Source: an uncultured Rhodopila sp.
GTDB lineage: Bacteria; Pseudomonadota; Alphaproteobacteria; Acetobacterales; Acetobacteraceae
Direction: 5' to 3'
DNA length: 64,000 bases
NCBI GenBank assembly: GCA_903851415.1
Contig: CAINOE010000181.1
Coordinates: 1-64,000, forward strand
The position numbers were made by a program, and so were the translations under genes. Shown one piece after another: positions 27,885 through 37,144 of the stretch (position 1 is the stretch's first letter; each line of letters opens with the position of its first letter). The notes below the pieces were generated by a model. It was not told the DNA's origin. It saw nothing but the letters and a program-made list of their open reading frames with translations, and made no database searches.

Positions 27885-29282
27885 ATGACCGTCCGCACCC
27901 GCTTCGCCCCCAGCCCGACCGGTCCGCTGCATATCGGCGGCGTCCGCACCGCGCTGTTCAACTACCTGTACAGCCGCCACACCGGCGGCGAATTTTTGCT
28001 CCGGATCGAGGACACCGACCGCGAGCGCAGCACCGAGGCGGCGACAAAGGGCATCCTCGACAGCCTCGACTGGCTCGGCCTCGAGCGCGACGGCCAGACA
28101 ATCTACCAATCCAGCCGCGCCGATCGGCATGCGGAGGTGGCGAAGGCGCTGCTGGAGGCGGGGCGGGCGTATTACTGCTACTGCACGCCGGAGGAACTGG
28201 CGCGGGAGCGCGAGCAGGCGCGGGCGGAAAACCGGGTCTGGCGCTATGACGGCCGCTGGCGCGACCGCGATCCGGCGGAGGCGCCTCCCGGTGTGACCCC
28301 GGTGATCCGGCTGAAATCCGACCGCGACGGGGAGACGGTGCTGGAGGACCTGGTGCAGGGCGCCGTCCGCGTCGCGAACGCCGAACTCGACGACATGATC
28401 ATTCTGCGCGGCGATGGCACGCCGATGTACAACCACTCGGTGGTGGTGGATGACCACGACATGGCTATCACCCATGTGATCCGCGGCGACGACCACCTGA
28501 CCAACACGTTCCGCCAGATCCAGGTCTACCGCGCGCTGGGCTGGGAGCTGCCGCGCTTCGCCCACATCCCGCTGATCCACGGCGCCGACGGCGCCAAGCT
28601 GTCGAAGCGGCACGGCGCGCAGTTCGCGCTGGAGTTCCGCGACAACGGCTTCCTGCCGGAGGCTTTGTGCAACTACCTGCTGCGCCTCGGCTGGTCGCAC
28701 GGCGACCTGGAGGTCGTCGGACGCGAGGAAGCCATCCGGCTGTTCGACGTCATCGATGTCAACCGCGGCGCGGCGCGGATGGATTACGCCAAGCTGCTTA
28801 ATTTGAACGGTATCTATATCCGCCAGGCCGACGATGAACGGTTAACCAGGGATGTGCTCGAACGTCTGGCGCACCGGCCCGGGCTGTCGCTCGGCGGCAT
28901 CGCGGCGGGACGCATCCGGGCGCTGATGCCGGCGCTGAAGGAGCGGGCGAAGACATTGGTGGAACTCGCCGATTCAGCCGCGTTTCTTGCCCGCGTCGTG
29001 CCGCTGCCGATGGAGCCGAAGGCCGCAGCCGCGCTGACCGCCGAGGCCAGGCTGCTGCTGCGCGATATCGGGGCGGCACTGGCTGAGACTGACTTCTCCG
29101 TCCCGGCCATCGACGCGGCCTTGCGCGGCTTCGCGGAGCGGAGCGGATTGAAGCTAGGCCAGGTGGCGCAGCCGCTGCGGGCGGCGTTGACCGGCAGCAC
29201 CGTCAGCCCCGGCATCGATGCGACCCTCGCGGCGCTGGGCCGGGAGGAGTCGCTGGCCCGCATTGCGGCCTCGGCAAGCTGA
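27885..29282 (+). CDS. gltX: Glutamyl-tRNA synthetase
   Basis: A class I aminoacyl-tRNA synthetase of 465 residues. The HIGH-type motif is in [21 protein letters not shown] (ATP site) and the KMSKS-type motif is KLSKRHG. The discriminating DTDRERS and YNHSVVVDD blocks are also present, and the alpha-helical anticodon-binding domain fills the last third. It charges tRNA-Glu (and possibly tRNA-Gln in a non-discriminating enzyme). ATG at 27885 is chosen over GTG at 27879. The divergent comEC neighbour is a common arrangement in alphaproteobacteria. Confidence 0.96.
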   Translation: MTVRTRFAPSPTGPLHIGGVRTALFNYLYSRHTGGEFLLRIEDTDRERSTEAATKGILDSLDWLGLERDGQTIYQSSRADRHAEVAKALLEAGRAYYCYCTPEELAREREQARAENRVWRYDGRWRDRDPAEAPPGVTPVIRLKSDRDGETVLEDLVQGAVRVANAELDDMIILRGDGTPMYNHSVVVDDHDMAITHVIRGDDHLTNTFRQIQVYRALGWELPRFAHIPLIHGADGAKLSKRHGAQFALEFRDNGFLPEALCNYLLRLGWSHGDLEVVGREEAIRLFDVIDVNRGAARMDYAKLLNLNGIYIRQADDERLTRDVLERLAHRPGLSLGGIAAGRIRALMPALKERAKTLVELADSAAFLARVVPLPMEPKAAAALTAEARLLLRDIGAALAETDFSVPAIDAALRGFAERSGLKLGQVAQPLRAALTGSTVSPGIDATLAALGREESLARIAASAS

Positions 29283-29367
29283 CGCTTTCGGCCTGCCTGG
29301 CGGACTCGGCGCACCGGCCGGCGCGGCAGGATTGGTGGCGCGCGTCGGCCTGTGATAAGGTGCCGCG

Positions 29368-29634
29368 ATGGCAAACCAGACCGACGCCGCACGCGAAGCG
29401 GAGATCATCGGCGCCTATAGCCGTGCCGATATCACCCGCCAGGAGGTTGGCGACCGGCTCGGGGAGCCGATAAGCTTCGGTGAACTGCTGATGAAGCTCC
29501 TTTCTTGCTCCCGCCAGTCAGGTAGACTCAGGCTGCGGTTTCAGGACAGGCGCCGACCTCAAGCACCGCCTGAATCCGGTCAACCAGATCCTGCGCCGGA
29601 ATCGGTTTGCGCAGCAGCAGGAAGGCGCCGTTGA
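29368..29634 (+). pseudogene. Probable truncated small regulatory-like gene
   Basis: The first ~44 residues (29368-29499: AREAEIIGAYSRADITRQEVGDRLGEPISF and so on) look like a genuine small helical protein, possibly of an antitoxin/UPF0175-like kind. From about residue 45 the frame becomes Arg/Pro/Ser-rich and runs antisense into the 3' end of the histidine kinase gene, which is not plausible coding. I infer that the 3' part was lost. Identity is uncertain. Confidence 0.35.
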
Positions 29635-31870
29635 CCAATCCGCTCATGGCCAGGGCGGCACTGTCGCCCGCAAACCCTGTCAGCAGGATCGCCGGCAGGC
29701 CCGGGCGGCGCTCCTGCGCGGCGCGGATGACGGCCAGCCCGTTCATGCCGGGCATGGACAGGTCCGTCACAAGGACGTCCACCGCCTCCCCATCCTCGAT
29801 CAGGCCGATCGCCGAGGCGCCGTCCGCGGCGGTCAGCACGTCGTACCCGGCATCTTCCAGTTGCCTGGAAAGCACGTCCCGAATCACGACCTCATCGTCA
29901 ACCACCAGCACCCGAGCCGGCCGCCCCACCGCATCAGCGTGCGCCGCGGCGGGGTGTTCGGACGCACCCGCACGGAGGCTTGAATCCGCACCGGCCTCCG
30001 GCAGCCACAGTTCGACCGTCGTTCCCTTCCCCGGCACGCTCCGGATGCTCAACGCCCCGCCGGACTGATCGGCAAAGCCTTTGGCCATCGGCAGACCGAG
30101 GCCGGTTCCGACGCCCATGTCCTTGGTGGTAAAGAACGGCTGGCCGGCGCGCGCCAGTGTGGTGGCATCCATCCCGGTGCCGGTATCGGTCACTGTGAAA
30201 CGGACGTAGCCTCCCGGCGCAAGCCCGGCCGGATGCGCCGCACCGGACGCGGAGACGCACTCCATGTCGGCCGCGAGGACCAGTCGGCCACCATCCGGCA
30301 TCGCATCGCGCGCATTGGTGGCAAGGTTGACCAAGGCGGTTTCAAGCTGACCCTTGTCCGCCAGGGCCCGCGGAAGGCCGGCTTTCACTCTGACATCGAT
30401 GTCGATGCCGGCGCCCAGCGTATGGGCGAAGATCTCGCGCAGCCCGTACAGCAGGGCGTTCGCGTCCAGCGGTTCGGCCCGCAGGTCGCCGCGGCGGCCG
30501 AACGCCAGCAGCCGGCGGGTCACCGAGCTGCCCCGCCCGGCAGCCTCGATCGCGATCCGCGCGAGCCGCCGCACGGTATTCTCATCGTCCGGACGGCGCT
30601 CGATCAGGGACGCGGCGCCCCCTACGGCTTGCAGGACGTTATTGAAATCGTGGGCGATGCCGCCGGCAAGCTGGCCGAGCGCCTGCATGCGCTCGGCCTG
30701 GGCGGCGCGCGCCTGCGCGGTTTCGCGTTCGGCGATCTCCTTGCGGACGCGCACCTCGAGCGTGTCGGTGAGAGTGCGCAGAACGGCCTCGTTCTCGCGC
30801 AATCTTTGCTCGCGCTCGGCCAGCGCGGCCGCCATGCGGTCGAAGGCGATGCCGAGCTGCCCGAATTCCCCGGAGTTCTCAGCGAGGCCCGTGCGCGCGG
30901 CGAGGTCGCCGGTGCGCCAGCACGCCGCCGCTTCCAGCAGCCGCTTGACCGGGCGGCCAAGCAGCCGTCCACCCAGCAGGTAGGTCGTTGCGAGCGCCAG
31001 CAGCAGCCCGGCAAGGATCAGCATAGAGCCGATAAGGTTGGCCTCTGTCACCTCGGCGAAGCTCAGATCCCGGTCAAGTCCGACGCCGACGAACAGGCCC
31101 TTCGGTTCGGCGCCGGGCGGCGAATAGGCTTTCATGTCCGGGCGGCCGTCCAGGCTGGCGACCAGGGCGATGCCGACCGTGTCGCCTTCAAGGAGAAAGT
31201 GATTTTGCGCCGGCATTGGCTGGCCGGCGAAACGCGCCCCCTCGGGATACCTGGCCAGCATGATCCCGTTGCGGTCGCTGATCAGCGCGGTAGCGCCCGG
31301 CGGCAGCGGAAGGCGGTGAAGCTGCTGCCCCAGCCAGTCGAGATCGAGCGCCACCACCACCACGCCCGCGACGTTTCCCGCCGCGTCCCGGAACGGTCTG
31401 GCCATGGGGATCGCCGGCCGCCTCGACACCAGGCCGACGGCGTAACCGGAGATGACGAAGCCGCCGGTCTGCACGGCCCGCGTGAAGAAGTCCCGTCCGG
31501 TTACGTCGAGATCCGGATCGAACGGAAACGGCGCGCAGCGGACGCGCCCATCCAGCCCGACGACGCCGGTGGAGGAGTAGCGTGGCGCCTGCTTCAGCAG
31601 GTTGGCCAGCATGCGCCGGCACGGCTCGGGGTCGTTGTCCTGGACGGCGGGCGCGCTGGCGATGACGTTCAGCACCTGCTCGGCGCCTTCGACGATGCGC
31701 TGCTGTTCGGAAGCGACGAGGCGCACCAGGCGCAAGGCCTCCTCCCGCACAAGCTGCTGGCGGGTGCGGCGCGCGTCGAACTCGGTGCAGGCCTGGAAGG
31801 CCAGCGCCGGGACCATCGCGACCAGCACGATGAGAAACAGTTTTGTCTGGAGACGCCGCAATTGTTTCAT
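29528..31870 (-). CDS. Hybrid sensor histidine kinase with receiver domain
   Basis: A 780-residue inner-membrane kinase. TM1 is about residues 9-27, a periplasmic Cache-like sensor 30-275, TM2 278-298, and a HAMP region and coiled coil about 300-395. The HisKA-type dimerisation segment has phospho-acceptor His407 in QLAGGIAHDFNNVLQ. The HATPase domain has N-box NLATNARDAM and G-boxes DTGTGM and GTGLGLPMAKG. A C-terminal receiver follows with Asp703 in VTDLSMPG and Lys755. The layout is typical of alphaproteobacterial hybrid kinases signalling through a separate regulator, which is not adjacent. The ligand is unknown. Confidence 0.93.
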   Translation of the reverse strand: MKQLRRLQTKLFLIVLVAMVPALAFQACTEFDARRTRQQLVREEALRLVRLVASEQQRIVEGAEQVLNVIASAPAVQDNDPEPCRRMLANLLKQAPRYSSTGVVGLDGRVRCAPFPFDPDLDVTGRDFFTRAVQTGGFVISGYAVGLVSRRPAIPMARPFRDAAGNVAGVVVVALDLDWLGQQLHRLPLPPGATALISDRNGIMLARYPEGARFAGQPMPAQNHFLLEGDTVGIALVASLDGRPDMKAYSPPGAEPKGLFVGVGLDRDLSFAEVTEANLIGSMLILAGLLLALATTYLLGGRLLGRPVKRLLEAAACWRTGDLAARTGLAENSGEFGQLGIAFDRMAAALAEREQRLRENEAVLRTLTDTLEVRVRKEIAERETAQARAAQAERMQALGQLAGGIAHDFNNVLQAVGGAASLIERRPDDENTVRRLARIAIEAAGRGSSVTRRLLAFGRRGDLRAEPLDANALLYGLREIFAHTLGAGIDIDVRVKAGLPRALADKGQLETALVNLATNARDAMPDGGRLVLAADMECVSASGAAHPAGLAPGGYVRFTVTDTGTGMDATTLARAGQPFFTTKDMGVGTGLGLPMAKGFADQSGGALSIRSVPGKGTTVELWLPEAGADSSLRAGASEHPAAAHADAVGRPARVLVVDDEVVIRDVLSRQLEDAGYDVLTAADGASAIGLIEDGEAVDVLVTDLSMPGMNGLAVIRAAQERRPGLPAILLTGFAGDSAALAMSGLVNGAFLLLRKPIPAQDLVDRIQAVLEVGACPETAA

Positions 31871-32110
31871 CCTCGCAGCATTCTGTCCACAGCATCAGCG
31901 TTTTCGGCGACGATTTCAAGAGAAGATTGATTCAACCGGTGGAGCTTTGGCTACAGCAAAGACGGAGTTTGCGAGCGGTTATTCCTGATTCGGACCGCGT
32001 GGCCCGGGTGGGAACGGGACGGCTGTCCCGAGCTTCGGGCGACGCGGCGCAACGGTTTGTAATGATACGAAAGAAGGTGACGTACGTGCCACCATGACGC
32101 TCACAAACCG

Positions 32111-33313
32111 TCAGTTCGCGTCCCGCGCCGGCCGCGTCTCCGGCATTGCCGCCAGCACCGTCACAAAAGCCGCCATCCCGATCCCGGCCAGGACGAAGAA
32201 CGCCGCCTGCATGCCCGCGCTGTCGGCGATGCCGCCGGACATTGTCGTGCTGATCGCCGCGCCGGTATAAGCCGCGAGGCCCAGTATCCCCATGCACAGG
32301 TTGAAATGCGCAGTGCCCCGCGTCAGGTCGGAGGCCAGCAGAGGCATCAGCACTCCGAACACCGCCGCGCTGATGCCGCTGACCGCCTGCCCCGCCACCA
32401 GCGGCCATGCCCCGGGCAGCACCGCCAGCAGCACGCCGCGCAACGGCAGCGCGCCCCAGCCCAGCAGCAGCAGCCGCTTGCGTCCGAATCGCTCGGCGGC
32501 GGCACCGACGCGGGGAGACAGCAGGGCGACGACGAGTTGCGGAACAACGATGCAGGCGGCGATGATCAGATTGGCGAAATTGCCAGCCCGCATCGTCACC
32601 GCCGCCCCGGCCAGAGGCAGCATCGCGGCGTTGGACAGGTGGAACAATATGACGCAGGCGGCGAAGACCAGCAGCCTGCGGTCACCGATCAGGCGCTTCA
32701 GGCCGGACACGTCCATCATACCACTGGTGGTCTGGCTGCGCGCATGGCCACCGGCGCCAACCGACCGGAGCGAGATCAGCGCCGGCACACACAGCGCGGC
32801 GGTCAGCAGAAACACGAACCGCGAGGAAAAATACGCTCCGGTCACGCCCATAACCGCCGCGGCCATGCCGTTGCCGATGGAGGCGTAGCGGGCGTTCCGT
32901 CCCAGCCGCTCCCCCAGGCCGGCGTAGCCGGACAGGTGCAGGCTGATCGCGGCGATCGCGGGCGTCAGGATGCAACTGGCAAATCCGTGCAGCATCTGCG
33001 CCACCAGCACCGGAAGCCGGTTCGGCAGCGCCGCCAGCAGCAGGGCGGCAATGATCACGGCAATCAGCGCGCCGGCTGCGGCTGCGCGCTTGTTGCGGAC
33101 GGCATCCACCAGGGCGCCAGCCGGAAGCTGGCTGATCAGCGAGGTGACGGTGCCGAGCGTCAGGGCGAAGCCAATCTCCACCTGGGTCCATTTGTGGGTG
33201 GTGAGGTAGACGGCGACGAACGGGCCGAACCCGGTTTGCACGTCGGCGACGAAGAAGTTCACCAGGTCCAGGGCGCGGTCGCCCGCCGGCCATGACGAAA
33301 ACAGGCGCCGCAT
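32111..33313 (-). CDS. MFS transporter
   Basis: A 400-residue polytopic protein with about 12 helices. The major-facilitator loop 2-3 motif is degenerate (GALVDAVRNKRAAA). Helix packing motifs rich in Gly/Ala suggest an efflux-type carrier; the substrate is unknown. It lies 5 bases after the PRC-barrel gene and is probably co-transcribed. The 240 bases between its stop and the kinase start hold a CGGGAC/GTCCCG hairpin (32015-32030) and nothing else clear. Confidence 0.88.
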   Translation of the reverse strand: MRRLFSSWPAGDRALDLVNFFVADVQTGFGPFVAVYLTTHKWTQVEIGFALTLGTVTSLISQLPAGALVDAVRNKRAAAAGALIAVIIAALLLAALPNRLPVLVAQMLHGFASCILTPAIAAISLHLSGYAGLGERLGRNARYASIGNGMAAAVMGVTGAYFSSRFVFLLTAALCVPALISLRSVGAGGHARSQTTSGMMDVSGLKRLIGDRRLLVFAACVILFHLSNAAMLPLAGAAVTMRAGNFANLIIAACIVVPQLVVALLSPRVGAAAERFGRKRLLLLGWGALPLRGVLLAVLPGAWPLVAGQAVSGISAAVFGVLMPLLASDLTRGTAHFNLCMGILGLAAYTGAAISTTMSGGIADSAGMQAAFFVLAGIGMAAFVTVLAAMPETRPARDAN

Positions 33314-33318
33314 CCGGG

Positions 33319-33747
33319 TTAATGCGCCGACCGCGCCGCGGCATCGGATGGCGTGACGACCGGCGCAGCCTCGCCGCTATTGCTGAATTCCGGAGCCGCC
33401 TTGATCTGATCCGGCGTCATCTCCAGCGTAAGCTGATGCTTGCTGCCGCCGGGGTTGAAGCGCAACGCGCTCCAGTGCACCGCGACCTTGCGGCTGCCAA
33501 CGCCCATGAAGCCGCCGAAATCGATGACCGCGGCCTGCGGCTGCCCGTTCCGATCCACCAGCACATCGACCAGACGGCCGATGTCCTTGCCGTCGGGACC
33601 GGTGACGTTGCGGCCGAGGATCGCCTCGGCCTCCTCCGGCTGGACGGTCTGGACGGAACCTGGCGGCGGTGGCGGATCGTCTGCGCGGGCGGCGTGGCAT
33701 ACCGCAAACGTAACGGATGCCATCGTGACCAGAATGATGTGCTGCAT
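33319..33747 (-). CDS. Exported PRC-barrel domain protein
   Basis: A 142-residue protein with a signal peptide (cleavage after ARA, about residue 22). A PRC-barrel domain (about 38-110) is recognised from ILGRNVTGPDGKDIGRLVDVLVDRNGQPQAAVIDFGGFMGVGSRKVAVHW. PRC-barrels act in RNA processing (RimM) or photosynthetic reaction centres, but exported stand-alone forms are of unknown function and common in Rhodospirillales and Rhizobiales. It precedes the MFS gene by 5 bases. Confidence 0.87.
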   Translation of the reverse strand: MQHIILVTMASVTFAVCHAARADDPPPPPGSVQTVQPEEAEAILGRNVTGPDGKDIGRLVDVLVDRNGQPQAAVIDFGGFMGVGSRKVAVHWSALRFNPGGSKHQLTLEMTPDQIKAAPEFSNSGEAAPVVTPSDAAARSAH

Positions 33748-33810
33748 CGCCGCCTCCGTCCGGCCGGAGAGGTCGGAAGCGCGATGGCGCGCAGCAAGTC
33801 AGAGGAATGT

Positions 33811-34734
33811 TCACGTTCTATTGGGTCGCGCAACCGTCCTCATTTCTCTCGATGCTTTGAACGACGCCAGAACGATACCGGCGCCAATCATTGCTATGCC
33901 GGCGGCGTGATAGAGCTGGAAGCGTTCATGCAGGAACAGCACCGCCAGCACGCTGCCAAACAACGGCATCAGGTGCATCGACTGCCCGGCCGCTCCGGCG
34001 CCGATGAGCTCCACGCCGCGGTTGAAGAACAGGTAGGCGATGAAGGATGGCAGGACCGCCGTGTAGGCGATGCCGATCCAGGACGGCAGGCCGCCGTGGA
34101 TCGAGGCCCCCGAGGCGATCTCCCACAGCATGAACGGCAGGATCATGCAGGACCCGATCCCCATCGCCGCGACCAGGAAACTCAGCGGATGCACCGCCGG
34201 ACGCTTGCGCAGCATCACGCAGTAAAAGGCGTAGATCGCCAGCGCCGCCAGCACCCACAGGTCACCGGGGTTGAGGCGCAGATGCCACAACACCTCCGGC
34301 GAGCCGCGCCCGGCAATCACGGCGACGCCGAACAAGGACAGCGTCACGCCCGCGGCCTGGCGGCCCGACGGGGTCTCGCGGAACAGCGCGAAGGCCCAGA
34401 GGACAATGATCAGCGGCGTGGCGGACTGCAGCAGCAGGACGTTCAGGGCCGTCGTCTCGGTCAGGCCGAGATAGGCCATCGTGTTGTAGCTGGCGATGCC
34501 GGTCGCCGACAGCAGCAGCATCATCTTCCAGTGCCGCAGCATCACCGGCGCATCCGCTCGCAGCCTCGGCCAGGCGAAGCCGATGGCGACCACGAAGGCG
34601 CCGAACCAGCGGCACCAGGACAGCGTCACCGGCGGGACCTGCCCGACAAGGCCGCGCCCGAGCACGATATTGCCGGCCCAGAACAGGTTGGCCGCAACCA
34701 GGAGGCCCCAGGCGGAGTGCCAGAATGAACGCAT
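33811..34734 (-). CDS. DMT superfamily transporter (EamA)
   Basis: A 307-residue protein with about ten predicted helices in two EamA repeats. Family words are present: FWAGNIVLGRGL in repeat 1, the loop LTETTALNVLLLQSATPLII, and EHIGAGAAGQ-like VELIGAGAAGQSMHLMPLFGSVLAVLFLHE in repeat 2. It is a likely metabolite or amino-acid exporter of unknown substrate. ATG at 34734 is chosen because the upstream extension is antisense to udgX and lacks hydrophobic character. Confidence 0.9.
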   Translation of the reverse strand: MRSFWHSAWGLLVAANLFWAGNIVLGRGLVGQVPPVTLSWCRWFGAFVVAIGFAWPRLRADAPVMLRHWKMMLLLSATGIASYNTMAYLGLTETTALNVLLLQSATPLIIVLWAFALFRETPSGRQAAGVTLSLFGVAVIAGRGSPEVLWHLRLNPGDLWVLAALAIYAFYCVMLRKRPAVHPLSFLVAAMGIGSCMILPFMLWEIASGASIHGGLPSWIGIAYTAVLPSFIAYLFFNRGVELIGAGAAGQSMHLMPLFGSVLAVLFLHERFQLYHAAGIAMIGAGIVLASFKASREMRTVARPNRT

Positions 34735-34852
34735 GCGGTGCTTTGGACGTCCCGGCTGTGTTCGCAACCGCTTCCCGGGCGGGCACGATGGCGTATCATA
34801 AAACCAAAGCGCGGCCCGGGTAGCCGCGCGAGTCCCGGATTGCGTGATTGTC

Positions 34853-36151
34853 ATGCGGCAGATCGTGTTGAGCAGCGAGACCGACTGGGACGGCTGGCGG
34901 CAGGCGGCGCGCCGGCTCGTGCTGGCCGGGATCGAGCCGGCGGAACTGTCCTGGTCGGTTGGCGGCGGCCCGGCGCCGCTGCCCGATGCGTCCGGCAGCT
35001 TCAATGTGTCGCGGGCGCTGGTGTCGCTGGCCTCGTTGGCGTTCCAGGCGCGCGAGCCTGAGCGGTTTGGTCTGCTCTACAGCCTGGTCTGGCGCTCGCA
35101 TGCCGGAGAGAAGCTGCTGGAGGACGGCGGCGATGCCGATCTCCTGCTGGCCCGCCGGCTGGCTTTGGCGGTGCGGGCGGACGCGCACCGGATGCGCACG
35201 AACCTGCGGTTTCTGCCTGTGGACCGCGGTGCGCGCTTCCTGGGCTGGTACGCCCCCGCGCATTTCGTGCTGGAGGCGAACGCGCAGTTGATGGCACGCC
35301 GGTTTCCGGACCTGGCGTTCTCGATCGCCACTCCGGACGGGGCGGCGCACTGGGACGGGGCGGCGCTGCGGTTCGGCTCCGGCCTGCGCCAGGCCGAGGA
35401 CGACGAGGCGCTTCAGGCCTGGTGGGATCGGCATGGCGCGGCGTTGCTGGAGCAGGCAGCGGCGGGCACGTCGGTGCCGGAGGCCGAGGATCTGGACGAA
35501 ATCCCCCGGCCGCCGGATCTGCCTGCCCTGGGTCCCGTGGTGCTGCCCGCCGTGACCGATGCGGTGCTGATCCGGGCCGGCAAGGACGCGGCTTCGTGCC
35601 AGCGCTGCCCGCTGTTCGGTCCGGCGACCCAGATGGTGTTCGGCGAGGGACCCGCCGACAGCCCGGCGATGTTCGTCGGCGAGCAGCCGGGCGACCAGGA
35701 GGACGTCATCGGCCGCCCCTTCGTCGGACCCGCCGGGCAGATGATGGACCGCGCCATGCAAGAGGCCGGCATCGACCGCCGCGCGGTCTACGTCACCAAC
35801 TCGGTCAAGCACTTCAAGTTTGTCCAACGCGGCAGGCGGCGGATCCACCAGACCCCGGAGGTGCCGGAAATCCAGGCCTGCGGCGGCTGGCTGGATATCG
35901 AGCGGGACCGGGTACGGCCGCGCCTGCTGGTGCTGATGGGCGGTTCGGCCGCCCGCGCGGTGATGGGGCGGGCGGTGACGATCAGCCGGGAGCGCGGGCG
36001 GCCAATCCTTCTGCCGGACGGGCAGACGGCGTTCGTGACGGTGCATCCGTCATATCTGCTGCGTCTGCCGGATGCGGCGTCCAAAGCCCGGGAATATGCG
36101 GCGTTCGTGCGCGATATGCAGGCGGTGCGGGCGATCATGGAAGCAGGATGA
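34853..36151 (+). CDS. DUF4130-UdgX fusion, uracil-DNA cross-linking repair protein
   Basis: A 432-residue two-domain protein. The N-terminal ~205 residues match DUF4130 (WDGWRQAARRLVLAGIEPAELSW start). The C-terminal ~190 residues match UdgX: GEQPGDQEDVIGRPFVGPAG (from 276), VTNSVKHFKF, the R-loop RRRIH (328-332) and HPSYLLR. In Mycobacterium smegmatis UdgX the loop is KRRIH and its histidine forms a covalent bond with uracil-containing DNA; His332 is its counterpart, with Lys replaced by Arg. The three cysteines (CQRC, QAC) are likely iron-sulfur ligands. The radical-SAM partner often found with DUF4130 is not adjacent. Confidence 0.88.
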   Translation: MRQIVLSSETDWDGWRQAARRLVLAGIEPAELSWSVGGGPAPLPDASGSFNVSRALVSLASLAFQAREPERFGLLYSLVWRSHAGEKLLEDGGDADLLLARRLALAVRADAHRMRTNLRFLPVDRGARFLGWYAPAHFVLEANAQLMARRFPDLAFSIATPDGAAHWDGAALRFGSGLRQAEDDEALQAWWDRHGAALLEQAAAGTSVPEAEDLDEIPRPPDLPALGPVVLPAVTDAVLIRAGKDAASCQRCPLFGPATQMVFGEGPADSPAMFVGEQPGDQEDVIGRPFVGPAGQMMDRAMQEAGIDRRAVYVTNSVKHFKFVQRGRRRIHQTPEVPEIQACGGWLDIERDRVRPRLLVLMGGSAARAVMGRAVTISRERGRPILLPDGQTAFVTVHPSYLLRLPDAASKAREYAAFVRDMQAVRAIMEAG

Positions 36152-36276
36152 GGGCGGTTGCAGCCTGCCCGGTATTGGCAGCGAACCTTGCACTCCTTCG
36201 CTGCTTCACCGCCGCACCGATGTCTGCTACTGTCATCCCGAAATGATCGGGGCTAAGAAATGGCGGCCGGTTGCGC

Positions 36277-36708
36277 ATGAGCGTTCCATTCCTGACCTGC
36301 ATGGCGGCCGCGGCGGCGTTCTACCATTTGCCGCCGCGCGTGCTGCCCTCAATCCAGGCGGTCGAGGGCGGGCGCGTCGGCCTGATGCACATGAACGCAA
36401 ACCAAACCGCCGATCTCGGGCTGATGCAGGTCAATACGGCTTGGATACGACCTTTGGCGAGCTACGCGCACATGCCGTCGCAGACGGTCGCCGAGCGGCT
36501 GATCAATGATCCTTGCTTCAACATTGCGGCCTCCGCGGCGATCATGCGGGTCTACCTGAACGAGACGCATGGCAATCTGATGACCGCCATCGGCTTCTAT
36601 CACTCCCACACTCCGGCGCTGAGCATGGCCTACCAGCAGAAGGTTCTCAGCGCAGCGGTAACATTATTCGCCGGCAACCGAAGATCCGAGCCGGCAACCC
36701 AACGATAA
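36277..36708 (+). CDS. Lytic transglycosylase-like SLT protein beside T2SS
   Basis: A 143-residue compact SLT-fold protein. The candidate catalytic Glu30 is in LPSIQAVEGGRVG, followed by LGLMQVNTAWI and NIAASAAIMRVYL, the expected SLT blocks. ATG at 36277 is used. The signal is a short hydrophobic stretch (about 4-16), so export is probable but not certain. It ends 11 bases before gspG and is likely co-transcribed with it, suggesting local peptidoglycan opening for pseudopilus or secretin assembly, as VirB1-type enzymes do for type IV systems. Confidence 0.82.
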   Translation: MSVPFLTCMAAAAAFYHLPPRVLPSIQAVEGGRVGLMHMNANQTADLGLMQVNTAWIRPLASYAHMPSQTVAERLINDPCFNIAASAAIMRVYLNETHGNLMTAIGFYHSHTPALSMAYQQKVLSAAVTLFAGNRRSEPATQR

Positions 36709-36719
36709 GAGCCCCGCAC

Positions 36720-37136
36720 ATGAACACAAGATCCCGCCGCGACGAGCGCGGCTTCACTTTGCTCGAACTGCTCGTCGTCATCGCCATCCTGGGCCTGCTG
36801 ATTGGCCTGGTTGCCCCCGCCGCGCTGCGGCAGCTCGGCAGCGCGCGGACCTCCGTCGCGAAGCAATCGATCGAGCGGATTTCGTCGATCCTCGACATCT
36901 ACAAGCTCGATGTCGGCAGCTATCCCACAACCGATCAGGGGTTGCGCGCCCTGGTCGAACAGCCCACCGGGGTGGCGGCCTGGAGCGGGCCCTACGTGAA
37001 GAGCGGTGTGCCGGTCGATCCGTGGAACCATCCCTACGTTTACCGCGAGCCATCCAGCCGGGCGGGACATGATTTCGATTTGTGCTCGAACGGACCGTCG
37101 GGCAATGGCGGCAATGACATGATCTGCAATCAATAA
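36720..37136 (+). CDS. gspG: T2SS major pseudopilin GspG
   Basis: A 138-residue prepilin. The type III signal RDERG/FTLLELLVVIAILGLLIGLVAP has cleavage between Gly and Phe and Glu at mature position 5. The conserved GspG C-terminal block TTDQGLRALVEQPTGVAAWSG, then YVKSGVPVDPWNHPYVYREP, matches the calcium-binding major pseudopilin. It polymerises into the periplasmic pseudopilus that pushes substrates through GspD. It converges with gspD, 8 bases apart. Confidence 0.96.
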   Translation: MNTRSRRDERGFTLLELLVVIAILGLLIGLVAPAALRQLGSARTSVAKQSIERISSILDIYKLDVGSYPTTDQGLRALVEQPTGVAAWSGPYVKSGVPVDPWNHPYVYREPSSRAGHDFDLCSNGPSGNGGNDMICNQ

Positions 37137-37144
37137 GAAGCCGT

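Noticed and set aside
30233-31930. 565-codon plus-strand frame
   Set aside because: Antisense to the hybrid histidine kinase, with no recognisable domain.
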